A stretch of 64,000 bases of DNA from an uncultured Clostridia bacterium (GCA_944384815.1 CALWUW010000015.1:1-64000); one strand, 5' to 3'. Counted from the stretch's first letter, positions 25,896-34,598 are shown. The notes: a model not told the origin generated them from the sequence alone. Numbers and translations are program-made.

Positions 25896-26858
25896 TTATT
25901 CGATAAAAGATTTGAGAATAATATCGTGGCTATAAGCGCCGAATTGCCGGCCGAAAATAGTAAATCCTCCGGAATAGGGTGCATCCGGCTTTACGCCTAC
26001 GCGAAACCGGAAAAAAGGATGGCTGCCTACCATTTCCTCAAAGGAAAGAGAGGAGGTCTTTTTCTGGTTGACGTAGCAGCCTTCTGCGTCGATCCGCAGG
26101 GAGACCCGAAAACCGTGGATGGGAAGGGAGCGCCACCAGCTGGGAGTGTACGTAGCTTTTTCCGGGTCTTTCCCTACCGGGATCAGCACACTTCCGGCTT
26201 CTTTTTGATTGATCCAAAAGGTGATATGGGAAAGGTCGTCCGTGATCTGTTCCCGGGTGCGGTAAGGGGGAATCACCAGGTTTTTATGGTCTTTGATATT
26301 GTGCTGCGCAGAGATTTCCAGCTCCAGCTCCAAAGCCGTAACTTTTTTATCCGCAAATAAAGCATCCACAGGGATCTTATATTCCACGTATCCGAAGGAA
26401 GTCCATACAATGCAGGCTTCTACCCGCTGAGGATCGCAGAAAACCGCCGGATCGTCCCATTTTTTAATGATACTGTTCTGAGAAGCCAGCCCGCAAGGGG
26501 ACCAAGCCTCAAAATCAAAATAGTTTCCCACAGGGATACGGGTTTCATAGTATGTGGATTCTCCCGTACTGGATTTTCCCGGATCAAAGTTAAAAATCAG
26601 CCGGTCATAGACTTTGTGGCAAATGCGCTGATTTCCAATGGAACCGGAAAGGTACTGGCTCTTAATAAATCCGGCTTCTTCCAAAATGTTTACATGGGTA
26701 AGGACAGCTGTTTTGGAAAGATTCAGCCGTTTGGCCAAAGCCTGCACATTCATATCCTGATCCGAAAGCAAATTGAGAATTTTCAGCCTGGCGTCATTGG
26801 ATAGAGCTTTGACCACCGGTGCTACGGTAAGCCCTTCAATATAAAGATCGTTAGACAT
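25896..26858 (-). CDS. ArsR/HTH-type regulator with large C-terminal domain
   Basis: A 320-residue protein. The first about 90 residues are a winged helix-turn-helix of the ArsR type (VVKALSNDARLKILNLLSDQDMNVQALAKRLNLSKTAVLTHVNILEEAGFIKSQ). The remaining about 230 residues have no metal-binding Cys pairs and look like a beta-rich ligand-binding domain (RIPVGNYFDFEAWSPCG, WTSFGYVEYKIP, TFWINQKEAGSVLIPVGKDP). Regulators of this shape occur beside arabinofuranosidase genes in Clostridia. It is divergent from the UroD-GH51 operon, and tandem 20-bp repeats lie between, so I infer it controls that operon and perhaps the bsh gene behind it in response to a sugar. Confidence 0.82.
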   Translation of the reverse strand: MSNDLYIEGLTVAPVVKALSNDARLKILNLLSDQDMNVQALAKRLNLSKTAVLTHVNILEEAGFIKSQYLSGSIGNQRICHKVYDRLIFNFDPGKSSTGESTYYETRIPVGNYFDFEAWSPCGLASQNSIIKKWDDPAVFCDPQRVEACIVWTSFGYVEYKIPVDALFADKKVTALELELEISAQHNIKDHKNLVIPPYRTREQITDDLSHITFWINQKEAGSVLIPVGKDPEKATYTPSWWRSLPIHGFRVSLRIDAEGCYVNQKKTSSLSFEEMVGSHPFFRFRVGVKPDAPYSGGFTIFGRQFGAYSHDIILKSFIE

Positions 26859-26986
26859 GAATGATAAGAACCTCTTTTCCTGAATAATCCATAAAGTATA
26901 AAAGTATACGTGCGTTTATCAGCTCTATACTACCGCAAAAGTTCTGCGGAAGCAAGAGATTTCCCAAAGGCTTTCTATAGCGGACA

Positions 26987-27026
26987 TTGGGAAAAAAATA
27001 ATAAATTTGGGAAAAAAGTAACAAAT
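26987..27026. promoter_or_regulatory. Tandem 20-bp direct repeat, candidate operator
   Basis: Two abutting 20-base units, each beginning TTGGGAAAAAA and ending AAAT, with two mismatches between them, at 26987-27006 and 27007-27026. An inverted half (TTTCCCAAA) occurs at about 26960-26968. The pair ends 33 bases before the -35 of the UroD-GH51 promoter, a position suited to control of that promoter, and the divergent gene encodes the regulator. Confidence 0.6.
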
Positions 27027-27059
27027 TAAAAAATTATAACCAGAATTTGTGGAAAATTA

Positions 27060-27088
27060 TTGACATTTCAGTGCATAAAATTTAATAT
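27060..27088 (+). promoter_or_regulatory. Promoter of the UroD-GH51 operon
   Basis: TTGACA (27060-27065), 17-base spacer, TAATAT (27083-27088), 67 bases before the start codon at 27155, in an AT-rich gap of about 300 bases. Confidence 0.8.
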
Positions 27089-27154
27089 TGAACTATAAAA
27101 TACGACTGCGTTCTAAATTGTTAAATGAATTTTATGGAAATAGGGGGAAATACA

Positions 27155-28291
27155 ATGGAGTTTAAGCCGGATTGGGAACAGGCAAAAGAACGGTTCCTTC
27201 AGTTTTGGAACAACGAGAACGAGGAAAGGGCGCTTTTGGCTGTAACAGCCCCCAATCGATTCTTTGACCGTCAAAAGTATTATGAAACCTACGATGTAGA
27301 ACGTTTTGACGATACCGATGCGGAGTCCATCCGCCACTGGTGGTGCGATACGGAAGAAAATGTTCGCCGCAACGAATACCTGTTTTCCACCACCTTTTTT
27401 GGAGGAGAGGCGCTGCCCATAGCCTTTACCAACTGGGGCGCCATGGCGATGTGCTCTTTTTACGGGTGTCAGCCGGTGTTCAATAAAAAAAGCGTCTGGT
27501 ACCATAAAGTCATTGAGGATTGGTCCCAGTGGAAATGGCAGCGGCAGGATAACGAATATCTGAAAGCCACGTTTGATATTACCCGGGCGTTTGCGGAAAA
27601 CGGAGTGGGCCGCTATTTTGCCGGTATGCCGGAACTGGGAAGCGCCGGGGACCTTCTTTCCCTTATGCGTGGCATGGATGATCTCTGCCTGGATGTATAC
27701 GATGAGCCGGAGGCTTTCCATCAGGCAGTGGATTTTCTCACCCGGGAATTTTTGGACCTGCAGGATCAGCTTTGGCCCATTTTGACGCCTACATCCGATG
27801 GAGGCAGCACGCTGCCCTGGATGAGCCTTTGGATGCCTGGGCGGGGCGGAAACCAGCTGGCCTGTGATTTTTCTTGGGTAATTTCCAATGAAACATTTCG
27901 GGAGTTTTTCTTTAAGGAACTGCAGGCAGAAGGCCGTTGGAACGATTATGCCACATACCATCTGGATGGCCCCCAGTGTATGAAAACCCATTTGGACAGT
28001 TTGCTGACCTTGCCGGAGATCAAGGCCATTGAATGGACCCCCGGTGCCGGATGTCCTCCTGCCAGCACGCCGGAATATCTGCCCCGCTACCGGCAGATTT
28101 TGGAATCCGGGAAGAAACTGGTTTTGGTGGCGGATCCGGAAGAAATTGATTTTCTCACAGCGAACCTTCCGCCTCAGGGGGTATTTATTAAAACCACCGC
28201 TGCCTCGGAAGAGGACGCCAAAGCGCTGCTGAAGATTGCGGAACGCAACGCAGCCAACTGGAGGAAAGAGCATAAGGGAGGAACGCTATGA
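27155..28291 (+). CDS. UroD-superfamily protein, putative corrinoid-type methyltransferase
   Basis: A 378-residue soluble protein of the uroporphyrinogen decarboxylase/MtaA superfamily by its TIM-barrel-like pattern (FAGMPELGSAGDLLSLMRG, DEPEAFHQAVDFLTREF, YHLDGPQCMKTHLD). It is not a haem-pathway HemE. The usual His-x-Cys zinc pair is here His-Leu-Asp (YHLDG), and no Cys is clear at the last ligand position, so metal use is doubtful. Start ATG 27155 with AGGGGGAAA. Its stop overlaps the start of the GH51 gene (ATGA), so both proteins are made together. A role in demethylating a sugar or glycoside is inference from that coupling. Confidence 0.72.
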   Translation: MEFKPDWEQAKERFLQFWNNENEERALLAVTAPNRFFDRQKYYETYDVERFDDTDAESIRHWWCDTEENVRRNEYLFSTTFFGGEALPIAFTNWGAMAMCSFYGCQPVFNKKSVWYHKVIEDWSQWKWQRQDNEYLKATFDITRAFAENGVGRYFAGMPELGSAGDLLSLMRGMDDLCLDVYDEPEAFHQAVDFLTREFLDLQDQLWPILTPTSDGGSTLPWMSLWMPGRGGNQLACDFSWVISNETFREFFFKELQAEGRWNDYATYHLDGPQCMKTHLDSLLTLPEIKAIEWTPGAGCPPASTPEYLPRYRQILESGKKLVLVADPEEIDFLTANLPPQGVFIKTTAASEEDAKALLKIAERNAANWRKEHKGGTL

Positions 28292-29799
28292 AAGCGAAAG
28301 CCGTTTTCAGCAAGGATTTTGCCATAGGGGAAGCAGGAGCCAGACTGTATGGTTCTTTTTTGGAGCATGGAGGCCGTGCGGTATATGGCGGCGTGTATGA
28401 GCCGGACCACCCCAACGCCGATTCCCAGGGCCTTCGCCGGGACGTAATGGATTTGGTAAAGGAGCTGCAGGTTTCCGCCGTGCGGTATCCCGGAGGAAAT
28501 TTTGTCTCGGCCTATGATTGGCGGGACAGTATCGGCCCCAAAGAAAAGCGCCCCGTTCGTACGGAGCTGGCCTGGCTTTCTCTGGAAACCAATCAGTTTG
28601 GCCTGGATGAGTTTATGGACTGGTGCAAAAAAACCGGCACAGAGCCTATGATCACGGTGAACCTGGCCACCCGCGGCATTCAGGAAGCCCGGGATATTGT
28701 GGAGTATTGCAATTTTCCGGCGGAAACGGATTTAAGCCGGGAACGGGAGAAAAACGGCCATAAGGAACCTTATGGGGTGAAATTATGGTGTCTGGGCAAT
28801 GAGATGGACGGCGAATGGCAGATGGGCCAGAAAACTGCCGAGGACTATGGTGAGATCGCCAAGCAGGCAGCAAAGGCCATGCGGGCGGTGGATCCGGATA
28901 TAGAGCTGGTGGCTTGCTATAACACCTGCCTGGGGATGGAGAACCATACGGATTGGGGAGACCGGGTGTTGGAGCGCTGCTACGACTATATTGATTATAT
29001 TTCTCTGCATAAATATTGCGCCAACGAGGAGAAAAATACAGGGGATTTTCTGGCGTCCACCCTGGATATGGAAAAATACATAGAGGCGGCCATCGCTTCC
29101 TGTGACCGTGCCAAAGCCCTGGCCCATAGCCAGAAGACGCTGTATCTGAGCTTTGATGAATGGAATGTCTGGTATCATTCCCTGGAACAGGACGCCCACC
29201 GGGAGAAATGGCTGAAAGGCCCGGCGGTGCTGGAAGATATTTATAATGTGGAAGACGCCGTGGTGGTGGGGCTGAACCTGATCCTGCTGCTTCGTCATGC
29301 GGATCGGGTGCGCATCGGCTGTTTGGCCCAGCTGGTGAACGTGATTGCGCCTATTTTTACCCGAAACGGCGGCGAGGCGATCCGTCAGACCATTTTCTAT
29401 CCCTTCCTGCAGGCTTCCCGTTACGGCAGAGGAACCGTACTCCGGGGGATTTTGGAGAGTCCTTCCTATGAATCCCGGTATGGCCAAACGAATTATTTGG
29501 ACGCCACGGCCGTATATAACGAAGAGAAAGAAGAGCTTACCGTTTTTGCCGTAAACCGCAGCCAGGAGGAAGAAATGGAGCTGGAATGCAGCCTGCGGGA
29601 TTTTGCTTTCCTGGAGCTTGTGGAGCATTTGGGGCTTCATCATCCGAATCGCTATGCGGAAAATACATTGGAGCATCCGGATACCTGTCTCCCCATTTCG
29701 GAAACGGGAACTTCCCTGGAGGAAGGCGTCCTGCGGGCAAAGCTGGCGCCGCTTTCCTGGAATGTGATCCGGATTCGTGTGCCTTCGGAGAAAAAGTAA
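28288..29799 (+). CDS. Alpha-L-arabinofuranosidase, GH51
   Basis: A 503-residue intracellular GH51 enzyme with a (beta/alpha)8 barrel and a C-terminal beta domain. The catalytic acid/base is Glu172 in CLGNEMDG and the nucleophile Glu291 in SFDEWNVWY. The N-terminal LYGSFLEHGGRAVYGGVYEPDH and RYPGGNFVSAYDW motifs are standard for the family. It releases terminal arabinofuranose from imported arabinoxylan or arabinan oligosaccharides. Length is normal and no signal peptide is present. It is translationally coupled to the UroD-like gene before it and followed after 85 bases by another UroD-like gene, an unusual setting for a glycosidase. Confidence 0.93.
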   Translation: MKAKAVFSKDFAIGEAGARLYGSFLEHGGRAVYGGVYEPDHPNADSQGLRRDVMDLVKELQVSAVRYPGGNFVSAYDWRDSIGPKEKRPVRTELAWLSLETNQFGLDEFMDWCKKTGTEPMITVNLATRGIQEARDIVEYCNFPAETDLSREREKNGHKEPYGVKLWCLGNEMDGEWQMGQKTAEDYGEIAKQAAKAMRAVDPDIELVACYNTCLGMENHTDWGDRVLERCYDYIDYISLHKYCANEEKNTGDFLASTLDMEKYIEAAIASCDRAKALAHSQKTLYLSFDEWNVWYHSLEQDAHREKWLKGPAVLEDIYNVEDAVVVGLNLILLLRHADRVRIGCLAQLVNVIAPIFTRNGGEAIRQTIFYPFLQASRYGRGTVLRGILESPSYESRYGQTNYLDATAVYNEEKEELTVFAVNRSQEEEMELECSLRDFAFLELVEHLGLHHPNRYAENTLEHPDTCLPISETGTSLEEGVLRAKLAPLSWNVIRIRVPSEKK

Positions 29800-29883
29800 T
29801 AAACACAGAGCGGAACAGGAAGATTCCTCCAAGGCGAGGCTTCCCGTATTGGCTCATAGTTTCAGAAGAAAGGAGCAGCGGAA

Positions 29884-30900
29884 ATGACACCCAGAGAACT
29901 TGTGATACAGGCCCTGGAACATAAAGAGACGCCCATTCTTCCCTACCATATGGAGTTTACGGCGCAGGCGCTGGAAAATCTGATCCGGTATACAGGGGAT
30001 CCTCACATTGAGGAAAAAATGGGAAGCTGCCTTTATTATTGGCAGTATTGGGGATGGCCTACGGAGGTTCCCGGAAAGCCCGGCGTGTTTCGGGACGATT
30101 TCGGCGTGGAATGGGATCGAAACGGAGCGGATAAAGACATTGGTCTGCCTTTGGAATATCAGATCGAGGATCTGGAGGACTGCGACTATGTGTTCCCAAC
30201 GGTGGACGAAGCCCGGCTGCGGGCGCAGTATGAGAAAATGATGCGGGAAAAGGGCGACCGTTTTTGCATGGCCGGCTTTGGGTTTGTTATGTTTGAGCGG
30301 TTATGGAGCCTGATGTCCATGGAGAATGCGTTGGTGAGCATGGTGGCCTGTCCGGAAGAGCTGGAAGCCTTTCTGGATCGCATTTGCGATTATTTCTCCC
30401 ATTTGGTGGACATTGCTTTGGAATATGATTTTGACGGTATTTATTTCGGAGATGACTGGGGCCAGCAAAAAGGCCTGATCATGGGCCCCCAGCACTGGCG
30501 CCGGTTTATTCGGCCCCGGATGGAAAGATTATATGCCAAAGTGAAGAAAGCCGGGCTGTATGTGATACAGCATTCCTGCGGGGACTGCAGTGAAATTTTG
30601 CCGGATCTGGTAGAGATGGGCCTGGATTGTTACCAGACGTTCCAGCCGGAAATTTACGATATCAGCCGCATCAAAAAAGAATACGGGGATCGTTTGTCTT
30701 TCTGGGGAGGAATTTCCACCCAGCGCTGCCTGCCTTATGCCACGCCGGAGGAAGTCAAGAAAGAAGCCCGGCGCATTGCGGATATCCTTGGGCCGGGAGG
30801 CGGCTATATCTGGGCGCCTACCCACGCCATCGCTTTCGATGTGCCGCCGGAAAACTGTCTGGCGCTGGCTCAGGTGTTTCAGGAGCAAGATCCTAAATAA
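29884..30900 (+). CDS. UroD-superfamily protein, MtaA/CmuA-like
   Basis: A 338-residue protein of the MtaA/UroD superfamily. It starts MTPRELVIQALEHKETPILPYHMEF, close to the MtaA-type opening. His230-Ser-Cys232 (QHSCGDCSEILP) forms the expected zinc pair; the last ligand position reads APTHAIAF, offering His instead of Cys. FGDDWGQQKGLIMGPQHWRRFIRPR is typical of the family. In methylotrophic metabolism such enzymes move methyl groups between a corrinoid protein and a thiol acceptor, or act directly on methylated substrates. It is third in the transcript with the GH51 gene and ends at a terminator shared with a convergent paralogue. Confidence 0.8.
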   Translation: MTPRELVIQALEHKETPILPYHMEFTAQALENLIRYTGDPHIEEKMGSCLYYWQYWGWPTEVPGKPGVFRDDFGVEWDRNGADKDIGLPLEYQIEDLEDCDYVFPTVDEARLRAQYEKMMREKGDRFCMAGFGFVMFERLWSLMSMENALVSMVACPEELEAFLDRICDYFSHLVDIALEYDFDGIYFGDDWGQQKGLIMGPQHWRRFIRPRMERLYAKVKKAGLYVIQHSCGDCSEILPDLVEMGLDCYQTFQPEIYDISRIKKEYGDRLSFWGGISTQRCLPYATPEEVKKEARRIADILGPGGGYIWAPTHAIAFDVPPENCLALAQVFQEQDPK

Positions 30901-30932
30901 AAAACCGCACCCGGGCTTCCGGGTGCGGTTTC
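30899..30932. terminator. Bidirectional terminator
   Basis: AAAACCGCACCCGG / CCGGGTGCGGTTT between two convergent UroD-like genes. Confidence 0.88.
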
Positions 30933-30941
30933 TCAAAATCG

Positions 30942-32045
30942 TCAGCGATTGCGAATATACGCGGAGATGCTTTTGAATTTTTCCAAAGATACTCCGGGCG
31001 GGCAGCTGTCGCTGTTAGCCAGGATAAAGGCGGTGCCGTCCAAAGTGTCACACAGATCCTGGGTTTGCCGCAGCAGTTCTTCTTCCGGGGCGTTCAGGAA
31101 TACCGTAGGCTCCACACCCCCGATGAGAGCAATGTTGCTGGGAAGAAGGGGGCGGGCTTCCTGGAGGGAAATATTCCCTGTGGGGGGCGGAGAGATGGAC
31201 TCGATGCAGTCGATCTTGGATGTGGCAAAGGTGGGCAGCAAATTCCGCAAATGCCCGCAGGCATGGTGAATGAAACGCTTTCCGCCGGCGTGGAGAATGT
31301 CGCACCAACGGTTGATTTCCGGCATAATGTATTCCGCAAACTGGAAGGGGGAGGTGTTTGTGGTGGAAGAGTCTTCCCAGGAGATCACAAACTCCGCCTT
31401 GGAGGCTGCGGCGATTTCCGCCGCCCGGATGGAAACGGTTTTCATGGCGTGTAAGGTTTCCAGCACCGTGTCCTCATAATCCGCCATGGCATAGGCCAGA
31501 TTTTCTACACCCACCCAGTTTTCCAGCAAAGACTGGAAAGAAGATTTTCCACAAGGCGGAAGGAGGGGAACCAGCAGGGCTTCCTCCCCATATTGCTGGG
31601 AAAGTGTATCAAAAGCCGTGTAATTCGGTTCTAAAACCGTATGCTCCATAATATAGGTAAGGGTTTTGAAATCCTCTTCTTCCTTTAAGGGATGCCCCAC
31701 CAAAAACCAGGAGTTGCTTGCCGGGGTGTAGCGATATACGCTTTCCAGGGTTCCCACAGGCGTTTCCTGGAACACGGTTTGCAAATCGCCGCTGGCGGTG
31801 CTGCGGGTCTGGCAGTTCTGAACGGACTTAGAATACAGGACCAGATCCTGCGCGCCTTCCTGGGACCAGGGATGGTGGCCCCGGATCAGAGGATCGGCTC
31901 CAATGGATTTTAAAAATTCCACTTCTCCCATTTTCTGCAGGGAGGGGCTTTGTGCGTCCCACCAATAGGCCAAAAAAGGTGACCAGGGGATTCGCGGAAC
32001 AGGTTCGCCTTTTAAAGCGGCTGTCAGCAGTTCTTTTGCAGTCAT
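30942..32045 (-). CDS. UroD-superfamily protein with complete zinc-site ligands
   Basis: A 367-residue MtaA/UroD-type protein. Among the five paralogues in this window it alone keeps the full MtaA-like ligand set: His261 and Cys263 in HHACGH and Cys348 in NSDSCPPG, as needed to bind zinc and activate a thiol methyl acceptor. I place the start at ATG 32045 (MTAKELLTAALKG) because GGAGG lies 8 bases upstream; ATG 32051 is too close. Divergent from the AraC regulator at 32159, across about 110 bases. Candidate for the methyl-accepting (second) methyltransferase of the corrinoid pathway, by motif only. Confidence 0.8.
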   Translation of the reverse strand: MTAKELLTAALKGEPVPRIPWSPFLAYWWDAQSPSLQKMGEVEFLKSIGADPLIRGHHPWSQEGAQDLVLYSKSVQNCQTRSTASGDLQTVFQETPVGTLESVYRYTPASNSWFLVGHPLKEEEDFKTLTYIMEHTVLEPNYTAFDTLSQQYGEEALLVPLLPPCGKSSFQSLLENWVGVENLAYAMADYEDTVLETLHAMKTVSIRAAEIAAASKAEFVISWEDSSTTNTSPFQFAEYIMPEINRWCDILHAGGKRFIHHACGHLRNLLPTFATSKIDCIESISPPPTGNISLQEARPLLPSNIALIGGVEPTVFLNAPEEELLRQTQDLCDTLDGTAFILANSDSCPPGVSLEKFKSISAYIRNR

Positions 32046-32158
32046 ACGCATTTCCTCCGTATCGCTTTTCCGGAATGTGTTCGGCAGAGAAAACCCTTTC
32101 CGGAAAGTGGTTTCTATCTTCAGTATAGATTGGTTTTAAAGGAATGTAAATTCAGATT

Positions 32159-33130
32159 ATGAAGAACTATAACACAAAATTAAACAATTTCCTTTCTCCT
32201 ACTCAAGAGGTAGTAGAAATCCCCCTGACCATGCCACCTCGGGTGACTATGCTGGGGCATACCATTTGCCGTAAGGATTGGAGTTTGGAGCCAAGAGTCC
32301 TGGGAGAATATGAGCTTCTGGTGGTTACGGAAGGAGAATGCTTCTTCACCGTAGACGAACAGGAGATTTTATTGAAGAAAAAAGAATATGTTCTGCTTCC
32401 TCCCGGAGTGAAGCACAGCGCCCGGTTGACCCAGGAAAAAAGCGGATGCCAGTTTTACTATGTGCATTTTTCTGCCAAATCCGGTTCCTGCTGGAGCACG
32501 GAGGATTTCTGCCTGCAAGCTTCCGCCATTCGTTTGGCGAAAGCTTCCGGAGAAGATTTTTATGTGATTTCCGGCCGTTTTTTCCGCAGTGCGGCTCTTT
32601 TGAAAAAAGGCAGTATCGGGGAAGAATATCCGGAAGTTACGGCTTGCTTTGAGCGGGCCATTCTGGAAAGGAACCGTCCTTTTATCAACACAGGAACCAT
32701 GCTGGAATGTTACGTAAGCCAGGTTTTGTGCTTTTTGACCCGGAGCACGTTTAAGGTCCTTCAGATGGATTGCGTCTGGGAATCACGAGGAGAACTGCCT
32801 GCTGTGATCCAGGAAGCGCTGGAATACATCCACGAAAATCTTTCCGCAGGGCTAACGGTGCAGACTTTGAGCAGCTTTCTGCATATTTCGCCCCAGCATT
32901 TGATCCGGATGTTCCGAAAATATGTAGGAACCACGCCCGGGCAATATATTAACCTGCTGGTAGTGGAAAAAAGCAAGGAATACCTCCGGGATACCAACCG
33001 TACCATCAAAGAGATCTCTTATTTGCTGGGAGTGGATAACCCTCATTATTTCAGTTATCTGTTTAAAAAGATTGAAGGCATTCAGCCGGCGGAATACCGC
33101 CGGATTCACGACAGTCTGCCCAATACCTGA
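32159..33130 (+). CDS. AraC family regulator with N-terminal cupin-like domain
   Basis: A 323-residue regulator. The N-terminal about 130 residues form a cupin-like sensor (GECFFTVDEQEILLKKKEYVLLPPGVKH). Two helix-turn-helix units follow at the C-terminus from about 215 (LEYIHENLSAGLTVQTLSSFLHISPQHLIRMFRKYVGTTPGQYI, then RTIKEISYLLGVDNPHYFSYLFKK). This layout is typical of sugar- or substrate-sensing activators. It stands between the two UroD-like blocks, divergent from the UroD-like gene at 30942-32045, and probably regulates one or both. Confidence 0.87.
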   Translation: MKNYNTKLNNFLSPTQEVVEIPLTMPPRVTMLGHTICRKDWSLEPRVLGEYELLVVTEGECFFTVDEQEILLKKKEYVLLPPGVKHSARLTQEKSGCQFYYVHFSAKSGSCWSTEDFCLQASAIRLAKASGEDFYVISGRFFRSAALLKKGSIGEEYPEVTACFERAILERNRPFINTGTMLECYVSQVLCFLTRSTFKVLQMDCVWESRGELPAVIQEALEYIHENLSAGLTVQTLSSFLHISPQHLIRMFRKYVGTTPGQYINLLVVEKSKEYLRDTNRTIKEISYLLGVDNPHYFSYLFKKIEGIQPAEYRRIHDSLPNT

Positions 33131-33149
33131 TGGTATTGGGCAGATCGTT

Positions 33150-34403
33150 TTATGTTTTTAATTTTTCCCGGAAAGAGCGGGGGTTTTCTCCCGTGATGCG
33201 TTTAAATACTTTGGTAAAATAGCTCTGGTCCTCATAGCCTACCAGCTGAGAAATTTCAGCTAGGGAAAGCTCTGGGTGGCGAAGAAGCTCCTGAGCCTTT
33301 CCGATACGTACCTGATTCAGGTATTGGTTGAAGGTCACGCCAGTTTCCTGCTTGAAAATACGGCTGAGATAGGGCGGGGAAAGATAGACCATGGCAGCGG
33401 TGCTTTCCAAAGTGATATGGCTTCCGTATTGGCTTCCGATATGCTGCACACAGCGGTGGATAATGTTGGCGTGTTTGGCATCCAAAAAGGAGAAGGCATT
33501 TTCCATAAACTGATTGATCACATCCGAAAGCCAGACACACATGGCATCCAGGGACTGAAATTTCTGGATGGTGACAAAATTCTGCCGGTTTTGCGCCAAG
33601 ATGCGGGAGCGGTCCGTGCCGTTTTCCGCTGTCACTCGGGAAATCAGCACCAAAAGCTCGTAGATCCGGCTTTTGATCAGCTCCAGATTTCCCCCTTCCG
33701 CAAACAAAATGGCGCCTAGCAGTTCATTCAGCAGACGTTGGGCCGTTTCCTTGTCCCCTCTGAAAATGCTTCGAAGCAAAGCTTCTTCGGTTTCAAAGGG
33801 GTATTCCGGAGCGGCATTTTCCCCTTTCAGCTCCAGGATATAGGAAGTGATCTGCCCCTGAATCTTCTCCGACCGTTCCGCGTGGAGCAGACGATTTTCT
33901 GCGGATACATTGTTCATAAACCCAACGGACATAAATAAAAGCATGGATAAGGAATTCACCTTTTCCGGAGAGATAAAGGGCACGTCCTCCAAAATTTGCC
34001 GGGCTTTTTCCAGGGCTTCTCCGGAAAGGTGAAAATTTTCTGTTAGCTCACAGTCTGTAAAATCCTGCTTTTCCACCATAATGAAAGGGCCCGCGGTAAT
34101 TTTGGCAGCGCTGCCTTTGTCCCCTAAAATAGGAGAAACAAAGCAGGTAAGGCCCATAGGGCAGAAATAAATATATTGGCCTCCGAAACGTTCCGCTTCC
34201 CACATGCCGTAAATATGAGCATTGACACATTTTTCCCGGGGAAACTGCACAGCGGAGCACATTTTACAGCTTTCGCAGCCATAGCCGTATTCTGCCAGAA
34301 TGGTTCCTTCCTTATCCGAAACCGTGCAGCCAAGGCCGGTGGAAGTGGAAAAAGCCTGGGCGCATTCGCAGGCTAGTTTTTTATCAAAGGTTTCCGATTT
34401 CAA
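33150..34403 (-). CDS. PocR-AraC family regulator
   Basis: A 417-residue protein with an N-terminal PocR ligand-binding domain (FSTSTGLGCTVSDKEGTIL, with the clustered cysteines CESCKMC and REKC) and a C-terminal AraC helix-turn-helix pair from about 310 (IIHRCVQHIGSQYGSHITLESTAAMVYLSPPYLSRIFKQ). PocR domains sense small organic molecules and are known from propanediol utilisation and from regulators beside corrinoid methyltransferase genes. The start is TTG 34403, 7 bases after GGAGG. It faces the corrinoid protein operon across about 195 bases and is the natural candidate for its activator. Confidence 0.88.
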   Translation of the reverse strand: MKSETFDKKLACECAQAFSTSTGLGCTVSDKEGTILAEYGYGCESCKMCSAVQFPREKCVNAHIYGMWEAERFGGQYIYFCPMGLTCFVSPILGDKGSAAKITAGPFIMVEKQDFTDCELTENFHLSGEALEKARQILEDVPFISPEKVNSLSMLLFMSVGFMNNVSAENRLLHAERSEKIQGQITSYILELKGENAAPEYPFETEEALLRSIFRGDKETAQRLLNELLGAILFAEGGNLELIKSRIYELLVLISRVTAENGTDRSRILAQNRQNFVTIQKFQSLDAMCVWLSDVINQFMENAFSFLDAKHANIIHRCVQHIGSQYGSHITLESTAAMVYLSPPYLSRIFKQETGVTFNQYLNQVRIGKAQELLRHPELSLAEISQLVGYEDQSYFTKVFKRITGENPRSFREKLKT

Positions 34404-34462
34404 AATTTCGCCTCCGTTTTCTGCCGAAAGGATTTGTTATGCTTTATTATGGTATGAACAGG

Positions 34463-34499
34463 TTTGGTATGTCAAGAATAAGGATAAATAAATACCAAA
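34463..34499. promoter_or_regulatory. Inverted repeat between PocR regulator and corrinoid operon
   Basis: Perfect 8-base arms TTTGGTAT (34463-34470) and ATACCAAA (34492-34499), 21 bases apart, with a further GGTATG copy at about 34451. The spacing puts the arms about three helical turns apart (29 bases centre to centre). Plausible binding site for the PocR-AraC protein; no promoter of good quality was evident nearby, as expected for activator-dependent transcription. Confidence 0.45.
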
Positions 34500-34598
34500 A
34501 GTGTTCGTTTAGTACAAGATAAAAGAAAAGAATTTTCGTATAGTAAAGGAGAAATAAACCGCCGGCGTCGGACGGAAAAATAAAGGAGAGGTTTTGTT

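Noticed and set aside
26859-27154. Possible riboswitch in the AT-rich leader of the UroD-GH51 operon
   Set aside because: The promoter lies only 67 bases from the start codon, leaving no room for a structured leader. The repeats lie upstream of the promoter and look like DNA sites.
27113-28273. Antisense open frame of 386 codons opposite the first UroD-like gene
   Set aside because: Shadow frame. The plus-strand gene has a promoter, ribosome binding site and coupling to GH51.
34404-34598. Cobalamin riboswitch before the corrinoid protein gene
   Set aside because: No B12-box-like sequence or extended structured leader could be recognised in the 195-base gap, which instead holds an inverted repeat.
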